DNA of 21,674 nucleotides from RGIG1995 sp045658315 (GTDB taxonomy: Bacteria; Bacillota; Clostridia; Oscillospirales; CAG-272): NCBI GenBank assembly GCA_045658315.1, contig JAZOUV010000093.1:1-21674 (forward strand). Reading direction: 5' to 3'. Shown here piece after piece: positions 14,573 to 21,667 of this stretch. Each line of letters opens with the position of its first letter. The stretch's first letter is position 1. A program made the position numbers and the translations under genes. The notes under the pieces are model-generated. The model did not search any database, was not told the origin of the DNA, and was given only the letters and a program-made list of their open reading frames with translations.

Positions 14573-15484
14573 TGAATATACTGCACCGGGGTATATATAA
14601 TCTGTTTTTTCTGTTAAAAGTTCGGATACGGTAACAAGTTTATAACCGCTGTTTATAAGGTACGGTATTGCCATTTCCATAGCATCAAGTGTTGATTCGT
14701 GGATATCATGCAACAAAATTATATCACCGTCGGTAACTCGGCAAATTATTTCATGATATATTAACTGCGGATCTCTCGTCAACCAGTCTAACGTATCAAA
14801 AGACCAGTGTATAAATGATACGTTTAGCTCGCGTCCGATTTCCTTAATGTTTGAGTTTAAGTCTCCGTAGGGAGCTCTTACAAGCTTATTTTCCTTTCCC
14901 GTTGCATTTTCAATTATATTTTTTGCAATTGAAATTTGGTCGATTATTTCTTGATGTTCAAGTTCTTTTAGAGAAAGGTGGCTGTATGTGTGGTTTCCCA
15001 CCTCGTGTCCTTCTTCCGACATTCGTTTAAGTATATCTTTTTGGTATGAAGCCCTGTTTCCTACAACGAAAAAAGTAGCCTTTCCGCCGTATTCTTTTAG
15101 AATATCAAGTAGTCTTTCAGTATATATTCCCGGTCCGTCGTCAAAGGTCAACGCTATTGAACCTGCATATTCGGGAATTTTCGTAACCTCTTGTTCCGTC
15201 TGTGCTTCTGTAAATAATTCCTCTGTTTGAAAAGGCAGTTCTATGTTATCAGTAATTTCAATAACAGTTTCGGGTGGTGTTTCCCAAGCTGTATCACAAA
15301 CCGATTCATCAAATTCAAACGATGTCTCAAGCTGTTCGGTAGAAATATCCGTTGTTTCGTGGGAAGTAATATATTCATTTGTTAAACCTTGCGTGTTCTC
15401 TGTGGTTGTTGGTACGGACTTAGGAGAACAAGAAGAAAGTACTAAAAAAACAATGCAAAAAAGCAGATAAATATTTTTTTTCAC
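14564..15484 (-). CDS. Polysaccharide deacetylase lipoprotein (NodB domain)
   Basis: A carbohydrate esterase family 4 enzyme, which removes acetyl groups from peptidoglycan or other N-acetylglucosamine polymers outside the cell. The N-terminus is a lipoprotein signal with lipobox VLSSC (Cys19), followed by a Thr/Glu/Ser-rich linker to about residue 105. The NodB domain carries LTFDDGP (Asp115, Asp116), the zinc motif HTYSH (His165, His169), RAPYGD, DTLDW and LLHDIHE. All catalytic motifs are present. The start is GTG at 15484-15482, with AGGAAAA about 10 nt upstream. It is a single gene; the true substrate is not visible. Confidence 0.9.
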   Translation of the reverse strand: MKKNIYLLFCIVFLVLSSCSPKSVPTTTENTQGLTNEYITSHETTDISTEQLETSFEFDESVCDTAWETPPETVIEITDNIELPFQTEELFTEAQTEQEVTKIPEYAGSIALTFDDGPGIYTERLLDILKEYGGKATFFVVGNRASYQKDILKRMSEEGHEVGNHTYSHLSLKELEHQEIIDQISIAKNIIENATGKENKLVRAPYGDLNSNIKEIGRELNVSFIHWSFDTLDWLTRDPQLIYHEIICRVTDGDIILLHDIHESTLDAMEMAIPYLINSGYKLVTVSELLTEKTDYIYPGAVYSKK

Positions 15485-15582
15485 GTGTATATTTTCCTTT
15501 ATTATATAATCAAATTAATTTTATCATATTATGTCGGAAAATGCAATATCACAGATAGAATAATAATGTATAATTTTTTGCA

Positions 15583-15782
15583 GTGGTTAAATTTGAAAAT
15601 ATCACTTTTGACCTGTCTGCAAAAGAAAGTGATATCTGCCAAAAGAGGATAAAGGACAAAGAGACATTCAGTGCTTCGGTTGAGAATTTGCCGAATGCGA
15701 AGATTATTTTTTTGACGTTAATTCGATTTTAAGCAGAGCTATGTTTAAAAACAATAAGTATGACACCGATTTTATAAACTAA
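15583..15782 (+). pseudogene. Frameshifted coding remnant, unknown family
   Basis: A GTG-led frame of 49 codons (VVKFENITFDLSAKESDICQ... NAKIIF) runs to a stop at 15730. A shift of one base at the seven-T run (15708-15714) would continue it as DVNSILSRAMFKNNKYDTDF to a stop at 15782. The composition looks coding, with balanced polar and hydrophobic residues, but I recognise no family. It sits in the 441-nt gene-poor stretch 15485-15925, which also holds a long palindrome and a second small open fragment. Confidence 0.35.
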
Positions 15783-15797
15783 CGGTATGTATGGTAT

Positions 15798-15838
15798 TTT
15801 AATGTGCCCCCCGTCAAGTAGACAGGGGGCACATTAAA
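15798..15838. repeat. 41-bp near-perfect palindrome, possible MITE or fused IS ends
   Basis: A 14-bp perfect inverted repeat TTTAATGTGCCCCC / GGGGGCACATTAAA encloses a C/A mismatch, a further GTC/GAC pair and the loop AAGTA. The core begins TGTGCCCCC and ends GGGGGCACA, with TTAA on each side. There is no T-tract, so it is not a standard terminator. Confidence 0.75.
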
Positions 15839-15912
15839 CAGAATCCATTGAATTGTTTTTTTGTATTTTTCCGTTTGATATAATCCTTTAAATCTTCGGG
15901 CAGATGAGGTTT
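15814..15912 (-). pseudogene. Short open coding fragment running into the palindrome
   Basis: On the minus strand a frame without a start codon reads KPHLPEDLKDYIKRKNTKKQ, then FNGFCLMCPLST and stops inside the palindrome. It is bounded upstream by TAA at 15915-15913. It may be the end of a gene interrupted or deleted at the palindrome, or chance. No family recognised. Confidence 0.25.
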
Positions 15913-15925
15913 TTATACAATAACC

Positions 15926-16213
15926 TTATAATAATTCAATTTCACCTAAAACGGTGTTAGTGATGTACTCGTTCTTAAAACTGCGAAGAAGAGCCATATG
16001 CGGTTGTTCCATGTGAATCTGTTGATGTTTTTTCGACTCCCATTGCTCGATAAGCAAAAGCTCGTTGGGGTCTTTTTCGGAGAGATAATAGTCGTATTTG
16101 GCACAGCCATCTTCTGCTCTGATAGCGTCTATAACGCCTTCTTTCTTCATTTTTTCAATAAACGCTTCGCGTTTGTTGGGCAAGCATTCAAATTTGACGT
16201 AGATAGTATACAT
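15926..16213 (-). CDS. Antibiotic biosynthesis monooxygenase (ABM) family protein, YgiN-like
   Basis: A 95-residue ferredoxin-like fold protein of the ABM superfamily, whose members are small dimeric quinol monooxygenases or heme-degrading enzymes. Visible family pattern: YVKFECLPNKREAFIEKMKK, then EDGCAKYDYYLSEKDPNELLLIEQWESKKHQQIH with the conserved E-x-W and His. The ribosome binding site (AAGGA) is unusually far, about 13 nt, from the ATG. It follows comB by 39 nt on the same strand and is probably in that operon. Substrate unknown; it lacks the Asn/Trp/His set needed to call it IsdG. Confidence 0.8.
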   Translation of the reverse strand: MYTIYVKFECLPNKREAFIEKMKKEGVIDAIRAEDGCAKYDYYLSEKDPNELLLIEQWESKKHQQIHMEQPHMALLRSFKNEYITNTVLGEIELL

Positions 16214-16252
16214 AGTATAGCATATTCCTTTTTTATTTTAAAAAATTGTTAT

Positions 16253-16951
16253 TCAAACCTTAATTATTTCCATATATCCGATTTCGCTTTCACTATCTTT
16301 TTTTAGACGTAAAATAAAATCAAAGCTGTCGTAAGCGGTAGACAGGTGAAAATCACGTTCAGGGAAAACGTCTTGTTGATTTTTGTCAAAAAACTTAGCA
16401 CCGTCCGTAAGCTTAATTTTTTCAATACGCTCTTCAATATCGTGCATAGGTGTTTCGTTTATAAGACTTTTTATGTATTCTGCACACAGCGTGTCCTCAT
16501 CGGTTTTTTGTTTACCTGCGAGTCCCATACATACAAGAGAAACCTTTTCGGGTTTTTTTTGCTTAATATATTTTGCAATAGCCTTTGCATTTACCAGACT
16601 GCCGCCGATAATTTCGTCAGCATTTACAGCGTTGGCAATACCTTGTGTTCCTGCCGATGTTGTGTGTATAACGGTTTTGCCTGTAAAATCAACATTCTCA
16701 ACTTGCGACGGGGAATTGCCGTAATCAAAACCGTCTATAATTACACCGTCTCTTTCGCCGCATAAAACTGCATCAATGTTATTTTTGCGGTATTCAAAAG
16801 CAAAATCGACTTTGCTGACGGGAATGATTCTTTTTGCATTGTTTTTTGCGAGATATGCTTCCACGGTGAATGCACGAAAGACGTCGATGATTACAGTAAG
16901 TCCTTTGGCGGCCTTCGCACCTTCTATTAGATTTAAAATCATAATTTCCAT
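16253..16951 (-). CDS. comB: 2-phosphosulfolactate phosphatase (ComB) family protein
   Basis: ComB hydrolyses 2-phosphosulfolactate to sulfolactate, known from archaeal coenzyme M synthesis and also present in many bacteria. The 232-residue product has VIIDVFRAFTVEAYLA, LCGERDGVIIDGFDYGNSPSQ, VIHTTSAGTQGI, VCMGLAG and EDTLCAEYIKSL, all family signatures. The ATG has GGGAG 8 nt upstream. None of the other CoM or sulfolactate genes are near, so the bacterial role is open; the true substrate may be another phospho-acid. It leads a two-gene operon with the ABM protein. Confidence 0.85.
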   Translation of the reverse strand: MEIMILNLIEGAKAAKGLTVIIDVFRAFTVEAYLAKNNAKRIIPVSKVDFAFEYRKNNIDAVLCGERDGVIIDGFDYGNSPSQVENVDFTGKTVIHTTSAGTQGIANAVNADEIIGGSLVNAKAIAKYIKQKKPEKVSLVCMGLAGKQKTDEDTLCAEYIKSLINETPMHDIEERIEKIKLTDGAKFFDKNQQDVFPERDFHLSTAYDSFDFILRLKKDSESEIGYMEIIKV

Positions 16952-17256
16952 TGTTTTTCTCCCAATGGGTGTTTGTATTGCGTTTCTTTGGTAATTAAAT
17001 TATACCGTAACTTAATTATACATTTTTTCGTTGAAATATCAATATTTTCAGAAAAAATATGTTTGTAACGTAAGAATTTTTAGCTTTTTTTAATTGTGTC
17101 AAATTGGAGGGGCGGTGTTTTGCTCGGTTCAGGACTTGCAATGCCGTATTATTCTATATTTTTTGAAGAACTAATAAATTGTTTATAATTTCCTATATAC
17201 AAAAATCCCCACCGATTTTGTTCGGTGGGGAAAGTTATGTTCAATTATATTGGGTT
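16952..17256. other. Intergenic region between comB and the thiolase gene
   Basis: This 305-nt gap holds a possible minus-strand -10 for comB (TATAAT at 17004-16999, with no good -35), and the thiolase terminator at 17202-17231. A 30-codon plus-strand open stretch (17096-17188, GTG start, VSNWRGGVLLGSGLAMPYYS...) is present but has no recognisable family and no proper ribosome binding site, so I do not call it a gene. Confidence 0.5.
17202..17231 (-). terminator. Intrinsic terminator of the thiolase gene
   Basis: On the minus strand TCCCCACCGA (17231-17222) pairs with TCGGTGGGGA (17215-17206), followed by five T. It lies 26 nt after the thiolase stop. Confidence 0.9.
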
Positions 17257-18459
17257 TTATTTTCTTAAGTTTTCAATAATGGTACATACACCTTGACCGC
17301 CGCCGCAGCAAGAAGTAAACAAGCCGTAACGTCCGCCTCTGCGTTCAAGCTCACGCATAGCAAACATTGCGATTCTGCCGCCCGATGCACCATTAGCGTG
17401 ACCGAATGAAATAGCACCGCCGTTGGGGTTCCAACGTTCCATATCAATCTTTCTGCCGCTTTCTCTTTCGATTTCTTTGATTACGCCGAGGTTCTGTACA
17501 GCAAAGGCTTCGTTGCATTCCCAAACGTCGATATCGTCTACGGTAAGTCCGGCTTTCTTGATTGCTTCAAGGCTTGATTTAACAGGGCCGAGTCCCATGA
17601 TTTTCGGGTCTAAAGCACTGTTACCGGCCATAACGAATCTAGCGTAAGGTGTATATCCAAGCTCTTTAGCTTTTTCTTCGGTCATCAGAAGAAGCATAGC
17701 AGCACCGTCGTTTCTGCCCGATGCGTTACCTGCGGTTGTAACACCGTTAGGTTTAACGCTTTTCAACTTTTCAAGACCTTCCATAGTGGTTGAGGGACGC
17801 AAGAACTCATCGCTTTCAAAAACTATCTCGGGAGTTTTCTTGGTTGCGGGAATAACTACGGGAACGATTTCATCCTTAAAATATCCGTTGGAGGTTGCTT
17901 TTGCTGCACGCATTTGGCTTCTGTATGCAAATTCATCGCACTCCTGACGTGTGATGCCGCACATTTTAGCGATGTTTTCTGCTGTAGTAATCATATCGCA
18001 GTCATCTTCGGGGATGGGTGCCAATACCTGCGGAATAGGCGTAGGCGGAATTAATTTATAAGGTTCTACCGCCATGGAAAATTTGCTGTAGAGCTGACTG
18101 TAAGATTCTGAGCCGCCTGCAATCATAATATCTGCTGTGCCGATCATAATAGCAGCCGCAGCGTGATTGATAGCATCAATAGCAGAACCGCACTGACGTT
18201 CCACATAGCTTGTCCATGTATCATAGCCGAGTTTTGACTTGAGTACGGAATATCTTGAGGGGGCGTGCGTCTGGCTGTCGTGTAAAGCACTACCCATATA
18301 TACACCTTCTACTTTACCGCCGCGTTCTAAAATTTCGGTTTTCTTGAGCAGACCGTCAATTGCTATGGTAGCCAAATCGGACATAGGAAATTGACGAAGG
18401 CTTCCACCCAATTTACCAAAGCCTGTTCTTACACCGTCAACAATTACTACATTTCTCAT
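17257..18459 (-). CDS. Thiolase family acetyl-CoA C-acyltransferase
   Basis: Thiolases condense or cleave beta-ketoacyl-CoA in fermentation and fatty or aromatic acid metabolism. The 400-residue enzyme begins MRNVVIVDGVRTGFGKLGG. The nucleophile is Cys90 in ERQCGSAIDA. NEAFA, GHANGASGG (His354) and CCGGGQG (Cys385) complete the active site. The usual GHPxGxSG reads GHANGASG here, a deviation worth noting. The start at 18459 is chosen because GGAGG lies 8 nt before it; an in-frame TTG five codons earlier would overlap that site. It is divergent from a family III CoA-transferase, which suggests a shared acyl-CoA pathway; the exact acyl chain is unknown. Confidence 0.92.
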   Translation of the reverse strand: MRNVVIVDGVRTGFGKLGGSLRQFPMSDLATIAIDGLLKKTEILERGGKVEGVYMGSALHDSQTHAPSRYSVLKSKLGYDTWTSYVERQCGSAIDAINHAAAAIMIGTADIMIAGGSESYSQLYSKFSMAVEPYKLIPPTPIPQVLAPIPEDDCDMITTAENIAKMCGITRQECDEFAYRSQMRAAKATSNGYFKDEIVPVVIPATKKTPEIVFESDEFLRPSTTMEGLEKLKSVKPNGVTTAGNASGRNDGAAMLLLMTEEKAKELGYTPYARFVMAGNSALDPKIMGLGPVKSSLEAIKKAGLTVDDIDVWECNEAFAVQNLGVIKEIERESGRKIDMERWNPNGGAISFGHANGASGGRIAMFAMRELERRGGRYGLFTSCCGGGQGVCTIIENLRK

Positions 18460-18517
18460 TTTGAGTTCCTCCAAAATTTAAATATATTTTGTTATTTGTT
18501 GTATTTTCGCGATTATA

Positions 18518-18546
18518 AGGATATCACAAGCTAAAAAATTTGTCAA
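18518..18546 (-). promoter_or_regulatory. Probable promoter of the thiolase gene
   Basis: On the minus strand a perfect TTGACA (18546-18541) is followed by 17 nt and TATCCT (18523-18518). A perfect TATAAT lies 6 nt further on but at a 23-nt spacing. Confidence 0.65.
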
Positions 18547-18668
18547 TACAAAAGATAAATATTATGTGTCTTGGGGCGGTTATTTAAACGAAAAAATATA
18601 ATCTGTATGATTGGTGACAAGCGTTTTTATAATTGTTTATGAAAATTAAAATTATTTGTGTTTTTGTG

Positions 18669-18698
18669 TTGACAATTAGAAAAACAAAGTGGTATAAT
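18669..18698 (+). promoter_or_regulatory. Sigma-A promoter of the CoA-transferase gene
   Basis: TTGACA (18669-18674), 18 nt, TATAAT (18693-18698), about 47 nt before the start codon. Both hexamers are perfect. Confidence 0.88.
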
Positions 18699-18745
18699 GT
18701 GAAAAATTGAATATTATGGATTTGATTATTTTAAGGAGTGATTTT

Positions 18746-19960
18746 ATGAAAGGTCCATTATCCGGTGTAAAGGTTTTGGAGCTGTCTACCTTCGTTGCGG
18801 CACCTGTGTGTGCTCGTTTGCTTGCCGATATGGGAGCTTCGGTTATAAAGGTGGAGCGTTCTGACGGAGATACATGGAGAGAATCAGGAATTAACTATAG
18901 TCCCAGCTATTTTTCTGATGATGAAAATCCGGTTTTCGATATCTATAACACAGGAAAGAAACTTATTTCATTGAATTTGAAAAAGAAAGAAGGCCTTGAA
19001 GCATTTCATAAGCTGTTGGGTCAGAGTGATGTCTTTGTTACAAACGTTCGAGTTCAATCGTTGAAAAAATTAGGGATTACATACGAAGATATCAAGGAAA
19101 AATATCCTTCTCTGATTTATGCTTCGGTTCTTGGTTACGGAGAAAAGGGACCCGATGCTGATAAGCCTGCGTTTGATACTACGGCATATTGGGCAAGAAG
19201 CGGATTCTTGCGTGATATGGCTGTTGATGGAGAGAATTACAGACCTGTAATGCCTCCTTACGGTGTGGGAGACGCACTCACGGGTATGTTTTTGATGGGT
19301 GAAGTTTGTGCTGCATTATATCGCCGTGCCAAAACCGGCATGGGCGATCATGTGCGTTCATGTCTGTATCACAATGCTATTTTCTCTATGGGAACAATGG
19401 CTATTATATCACAAAAACCTTTTGGTCAGATCTTCCCGAGAGACAGAGCATCACAAGGTGCTCCGGGCGGTTATTATAAGTGCAAAGACGGAGAATGGGT
19501 ATTTTTAGCCGGATATGCTCGTCATATGGTAGTTGCTTTTTGCGAAACGCTTAATAGAAAAGATCTTATTGACGATCCGAAATACAACACTCCTGAAGGA
19601 TGTTGGGAAAACCGTTACGAATATTATAAAGAATTTGAAGATATCTTTTTATCAAGAACATGTGAAGAATGGCTTAAATTTGCCGAAGAAAATGATTTCC
19701 CAATAATAAGAATGAATCATTTTTCTGATTTAGTGGACGATGAACAAGCTTGGGCGAATGGCTTCTTGGAACACGTAAAATTTGTAAGCGGTAATACCGA
19801 AGTTATGCCGAGAAGTCCGATTGAAATGGATTCTGTAGGAGAGCTTAAAACGATACCGGCAGGAAAAATCGGTTCTGATACAGAGGATGTTTTAAATCAA
19901 CTTGGTTATACTCCCGAACAGATTAAAGAAATGCTTGAATCGGGTGCAGCCAAATCTTAA
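18746..19960 (+). CDS. Family III (CaiB/BaiF) CoA-transferase, FldA/HadA-like
   Basis: Family III CoA-transferases move CoA between carboxylic acids by a mixed-anhydride mechanism on an aspartate. The 404-residue protein opens GVKVLELSTFVAAPVCARLL ADMGASVIKVE and contains GYGEKGPDADKPAFDTTAYW, then GVGDALTGMF with Asp176 as the expected catalytic residue, GYYKCKDGEW and DEQAWANGFL. These segments recall clostridial FldA (cinnamoyl-CoA:phenyllactate CoA-transferase) and HadA more than formyl-CoA transferase, so an R-2-hydroxy acid or aromatic acid substrate is plausible. The ATG at 18746 has AAGGAGTG upstream; the longer frame lacks a site. No dehydratase genes are adjacent, so the full reductive pathway cannot be inferred. 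Confidence 0.88.
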   Translation: MKGPLSGVKVLELSTFVAAPVCARLLADMGASVIKVERSDGDTWRESGINYSPSYFSDDENPVFDIYNTGKKLISLNLKKKEGLEAFHKLLGQSDVFVTNVRVQSLKKLGITYEDIKEKYPSLIYASVLGYGEKGPDADKPAFDTTAYWARSGFLRDMAVDGENYRPVMPPYGVGDALTGMFLMGEVCAALYRRAKTGMGDHVRSCLYHNAIFSMGTMAIISQKPFGQIFPRDRASQGAPGGYYKCKDGEWVFLAGYARHMVVAFCETLNRKDLIDDPKYNTPEGCWENRYEYYKEFEDIFLSRTCEEWLKFAEENDFPIIRMNHFSDLVDDEQAWANGFLEHVKFVSGNTEVMPRSPIEMDSVGELKTIPAGKIGSDTEDVLNQLGYTPEQIKEMLESGAAKS

Positions 19961-19977
19961 ATGTACATAAAATTTTA

Positions 19978-20005
19978 GACCACCGATTTTAACGGTGGTC
20001 TTTTT
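19978..20005 (+). terminator. Intrinsic terminator of the CoA-transferase gene
   Basis: GACCACCG (19978-19985) pairs with CGGTGGTC (19993-20000), followed by five T. The 3' arm and T-run lie inside the last codons of the converging gtrA-like gene. Confidence 0.9.
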
Positions 20006-20441
20006 GGTGTATTATACTGTTTTCCTTTATAATTTGTGTGGTGTTTAACGTGTTTTCGTTTCCACGATATACGACAAATTTGCAGAACAAAAATTCTAGA
20101 ACAAAATTTGCGAGCATTGTTGTGATAAGAACGATGAAGTCGTTCACTCCATAGCCCTCAGCCATATTTCCGATATATGTAGATAAAGGTGTGAAAACAA
20201 GATAGAATCCAAACACTTTTGCCATAGCTACCGGAACGTTTGTCGCAGCTTTAAAGGTATAACGGCGGTTTAGGGTAAAGTTCCAAAGGATTGAAAGCAC
20301 AAGAGAAATCAAGTAGGGAATCCAATAATTTTTTATAAATATTTCAAGTATTGCAAAAGAGCCTATTTGTATTATACCTGCCGAGATTGAAAATAAAGTG
20401 AATTTTAATGCTTGTAAGAATTGTTTCTTGTTCTCGTTCAT
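19989..20441 (-). CDS. GtrA family membrane protein
   Basis: GtrA proteins are small four-helix membrane proteins linked to transfer or flipping of lipid-linked sugars for cell surface polysaccharides. The 150-residue product has four hydrophobic segments (about 12-31, 37-54, 73-91 and 101-120) and the family signature WNFTLNRRYTFK after the second one, with FVLEFLFCKFVVYR near the end. The ATG has AGAGGAC 8 nt upstream. It lies 23 nt behind the nucleotidyltransferase gene and is probably co-transcribed. The last residues (IIHQKDHR) are encoded by the terminator of the converging gene, so the hydrophilic C-terminal tail may be dispensable. Confidence 0.85.
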   Translation of the reverse strand: MNENKKQFLQALKFTLFSISAGIIQIGSFAILEIFIKNYWIPYLISLVLSILWNFTLNRRYTFKAATNVPVAMAKVFGFYLVFTPLSTYIGNMAEGYGVNDFIVLITTMLANFVLEFLFCKFVVYRGNENTLNTTQIIKENSIIHQKDHR

Positions 20442-20464
20442 CTTTTTGTCCTCTTTTATTATAA

Positions 20465-21121
20465 TTATAATTTATTAATCCAATTTTTAGACCATACAAA
20501 CATTTTATCGGACATTGCCTTAAAATCAACTTTTTCGCCGCTTTTCAAGGCTATAAAAGTGTCAACAATTGCTTTTTCCTCTGAAGCAACCAATTTTGAT
20601 AACTCTTTTTGATATGTTATATATTTTCCCGTTTCTCTAAAATATATAGCTTGTATAACAAACGAAGCAGATTTATACAGCCCCTTTAAGATTTCCTCGT
20701 TCTTGTCATAAAGCATATTATGAACACAGCCGTGATAAATACTACATACACCTGTTTTGATTGCTTTTGTAACAGCGTTTTCGTTGATTAGAGGCAACAA
20801 TTCATCGAGACTGCCTTTTATCGGCTTTGTATCGTAATAAAATTGAAAAAGGTCAGAGGGTTCCCAGTTCAAAATTTCTTGTTTACCTGAAAGAAAGCCG
20901 CAAATTAATTCTCTATGGGGAAGGGAATCTAATATTGTATTGTAGACGTTGATGTCTAACGCAGTTATCTCATCGAGAATGACGACCATATCAATGTCGC
21001 TTGTTTCCGTTGCCTCTCCGCGACCGTAACTTCCTTGTATACCGACAAACCATACACGACTTCCAAACTTATTATATAACGCTTTTGAAAAATCGTCCAT
21101 CCACGATTTAATATCTATCAT
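20465..21121 (-). CDS. Nucleotidyltransferase-domain protein (pol beta superfamily)
   Basis: The 218-residue protein begins with a nucleotidyltransferase domain: GIQGSYGRGEATETSDIDMVV gives the G-S-x(n)-D-x-D motif with Gly30-Ser31 and the metal-binding Asp42 and Asp44. The C-terminal half is helical (about 115-215), like the second domain of aminoglycoside nucleotidyltransferases and related MNT/HEPN-type proteins. The substrate is unknown; antibiotic adenylylation is possible, but the active-site set does not prove it. The start at 21121 is chosen for AAGAGG about 8 nt upstream; the open frame 14 codons longer has none. It is 49 nt after arsC and 23 nt before gtrA, so it is likely the middle gene of an operon. 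Confidence 0.85.
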   Translation of the reverse strand: MIDIKSWMDDFSKALYNKFGSRVWFVGIQGSYGRGEATETSDIDMVVILDEITALDINVYNTILDSLPHRELICGFLSGKQEILNWEPSDLFQFYYDTKPIKGSLDELLPLINENAVTKAIKTGVCSIYHGCVHNMLYDKNEEILKGLYKSASFVIQAIYFRETGKYITYQKELSKLVASEEKAIVDTFIALKSGEKVDFKAMSDKMFVWSKNWINKL

Positions 21122-21170
21122 TTTCTTACCTCTTAATGCTTGTTTAGAATCAAATATGTACAATATGAAT

Positions 21171-21644
21171 TTATTTATATTTACCTTTTAGTTTTAAAAC
21201 CTTTTCTTCGATTTTTTTTATTATTTTCTTGAATTCTTCATCCGTTTTTTCTGTGGGGTCTGCTAATTCCCAATTATCATCAAATGCTCTGCAAACAAAA
21301 GGGCAAACTACATTACAACCCATTGAAATTGCCACATCGGGAGTAGGAATGTCTGTAATCAATTTTGAATACTGTGTTTGTTCCATATCAATTCCATACA
21401 ACTCTTTCATGATTCTAACTGCATCCTGATTGATTTTGGGCTTTGTTTCTGTTCCGGCAGAATACGATTCAAATACATCCGACGCCAAGTATTTCCCTAA
21501 AGCCTCTGCAATTTGACTGCGACACGAATTATGAACACAAATGAATGCTACTTTTTTCTTTGCCTTTTTATGAAAGGGACATTCTTTTCCGGTGCACTGA
21601 TTGTTCAAATGAGAACGAGAACAGTTTACTTGATTAAGTTCCAT
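21171..21644 (-). CDS. arsC: Arsenate reductase, low-molecular-weight phosphatase type
   Basis: ArsC reduces arsenate to arsenite. The P-loop CVHNSCRS (Cys36 to Arg42, C-x5-R) and the DP pair (Asp129-Pro130) are those of the tyrosine-phosphatase-fold class. The resolving cysteines are expected in MGCNVVCPFVC (Cys110, Cys114, Cys118), the clostridial spacing, which is shorter than in B. subtilis ArsC. The protein has a Cys-rich N-terminal extension of about 30 residues (Cys8, Cys17, Cys22) before the fold. The ATG is preceded by GGGG at about 7 nt, a modest ribosome binding site, and no start lies nearer to the core. No arsR, arsB or acr3 is inside the window; they may lie beyond the right edge. 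Confidence 0.88.
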   Translation of the reverse strand: MELNQVNCSRSHLNNQCTGKECPFHKKAKKKVAFICVHNSCRSQIAEALGKYLASDVFESYSAGTETKPKINQDAVRIMKELYGIDMEQTQYSKLITDIPTPDVAISMGCNVVCPFVCRAFDDNWELADPTEKTDEEFKKIIKKIEEKVLKLKGKYK

Positions 21645-21652
21645 TTTAACCC

Positions 21653-21667
21653 CTAACTTCTCGTTAG
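21653..21667. promoter_or_regulatory. Small inverted repeat ahead of arsC, possible operator
   Basis: CTAAC and GTTAG flank a 5-nt spacer just upstream of arsC. It could be part of a repressor operator or a weak hairpin. The window ends 7 nt further on, so the promoter is not visible. Confidence 0.25.

Noticed and set aside
17096..17188. A 30-codon frame beginning with GTG between comB and the thiolase gene
   Set aside because: The GGAGGGG within it is coding in that frame and not a ribosome binding site for it; no similarity recognised.
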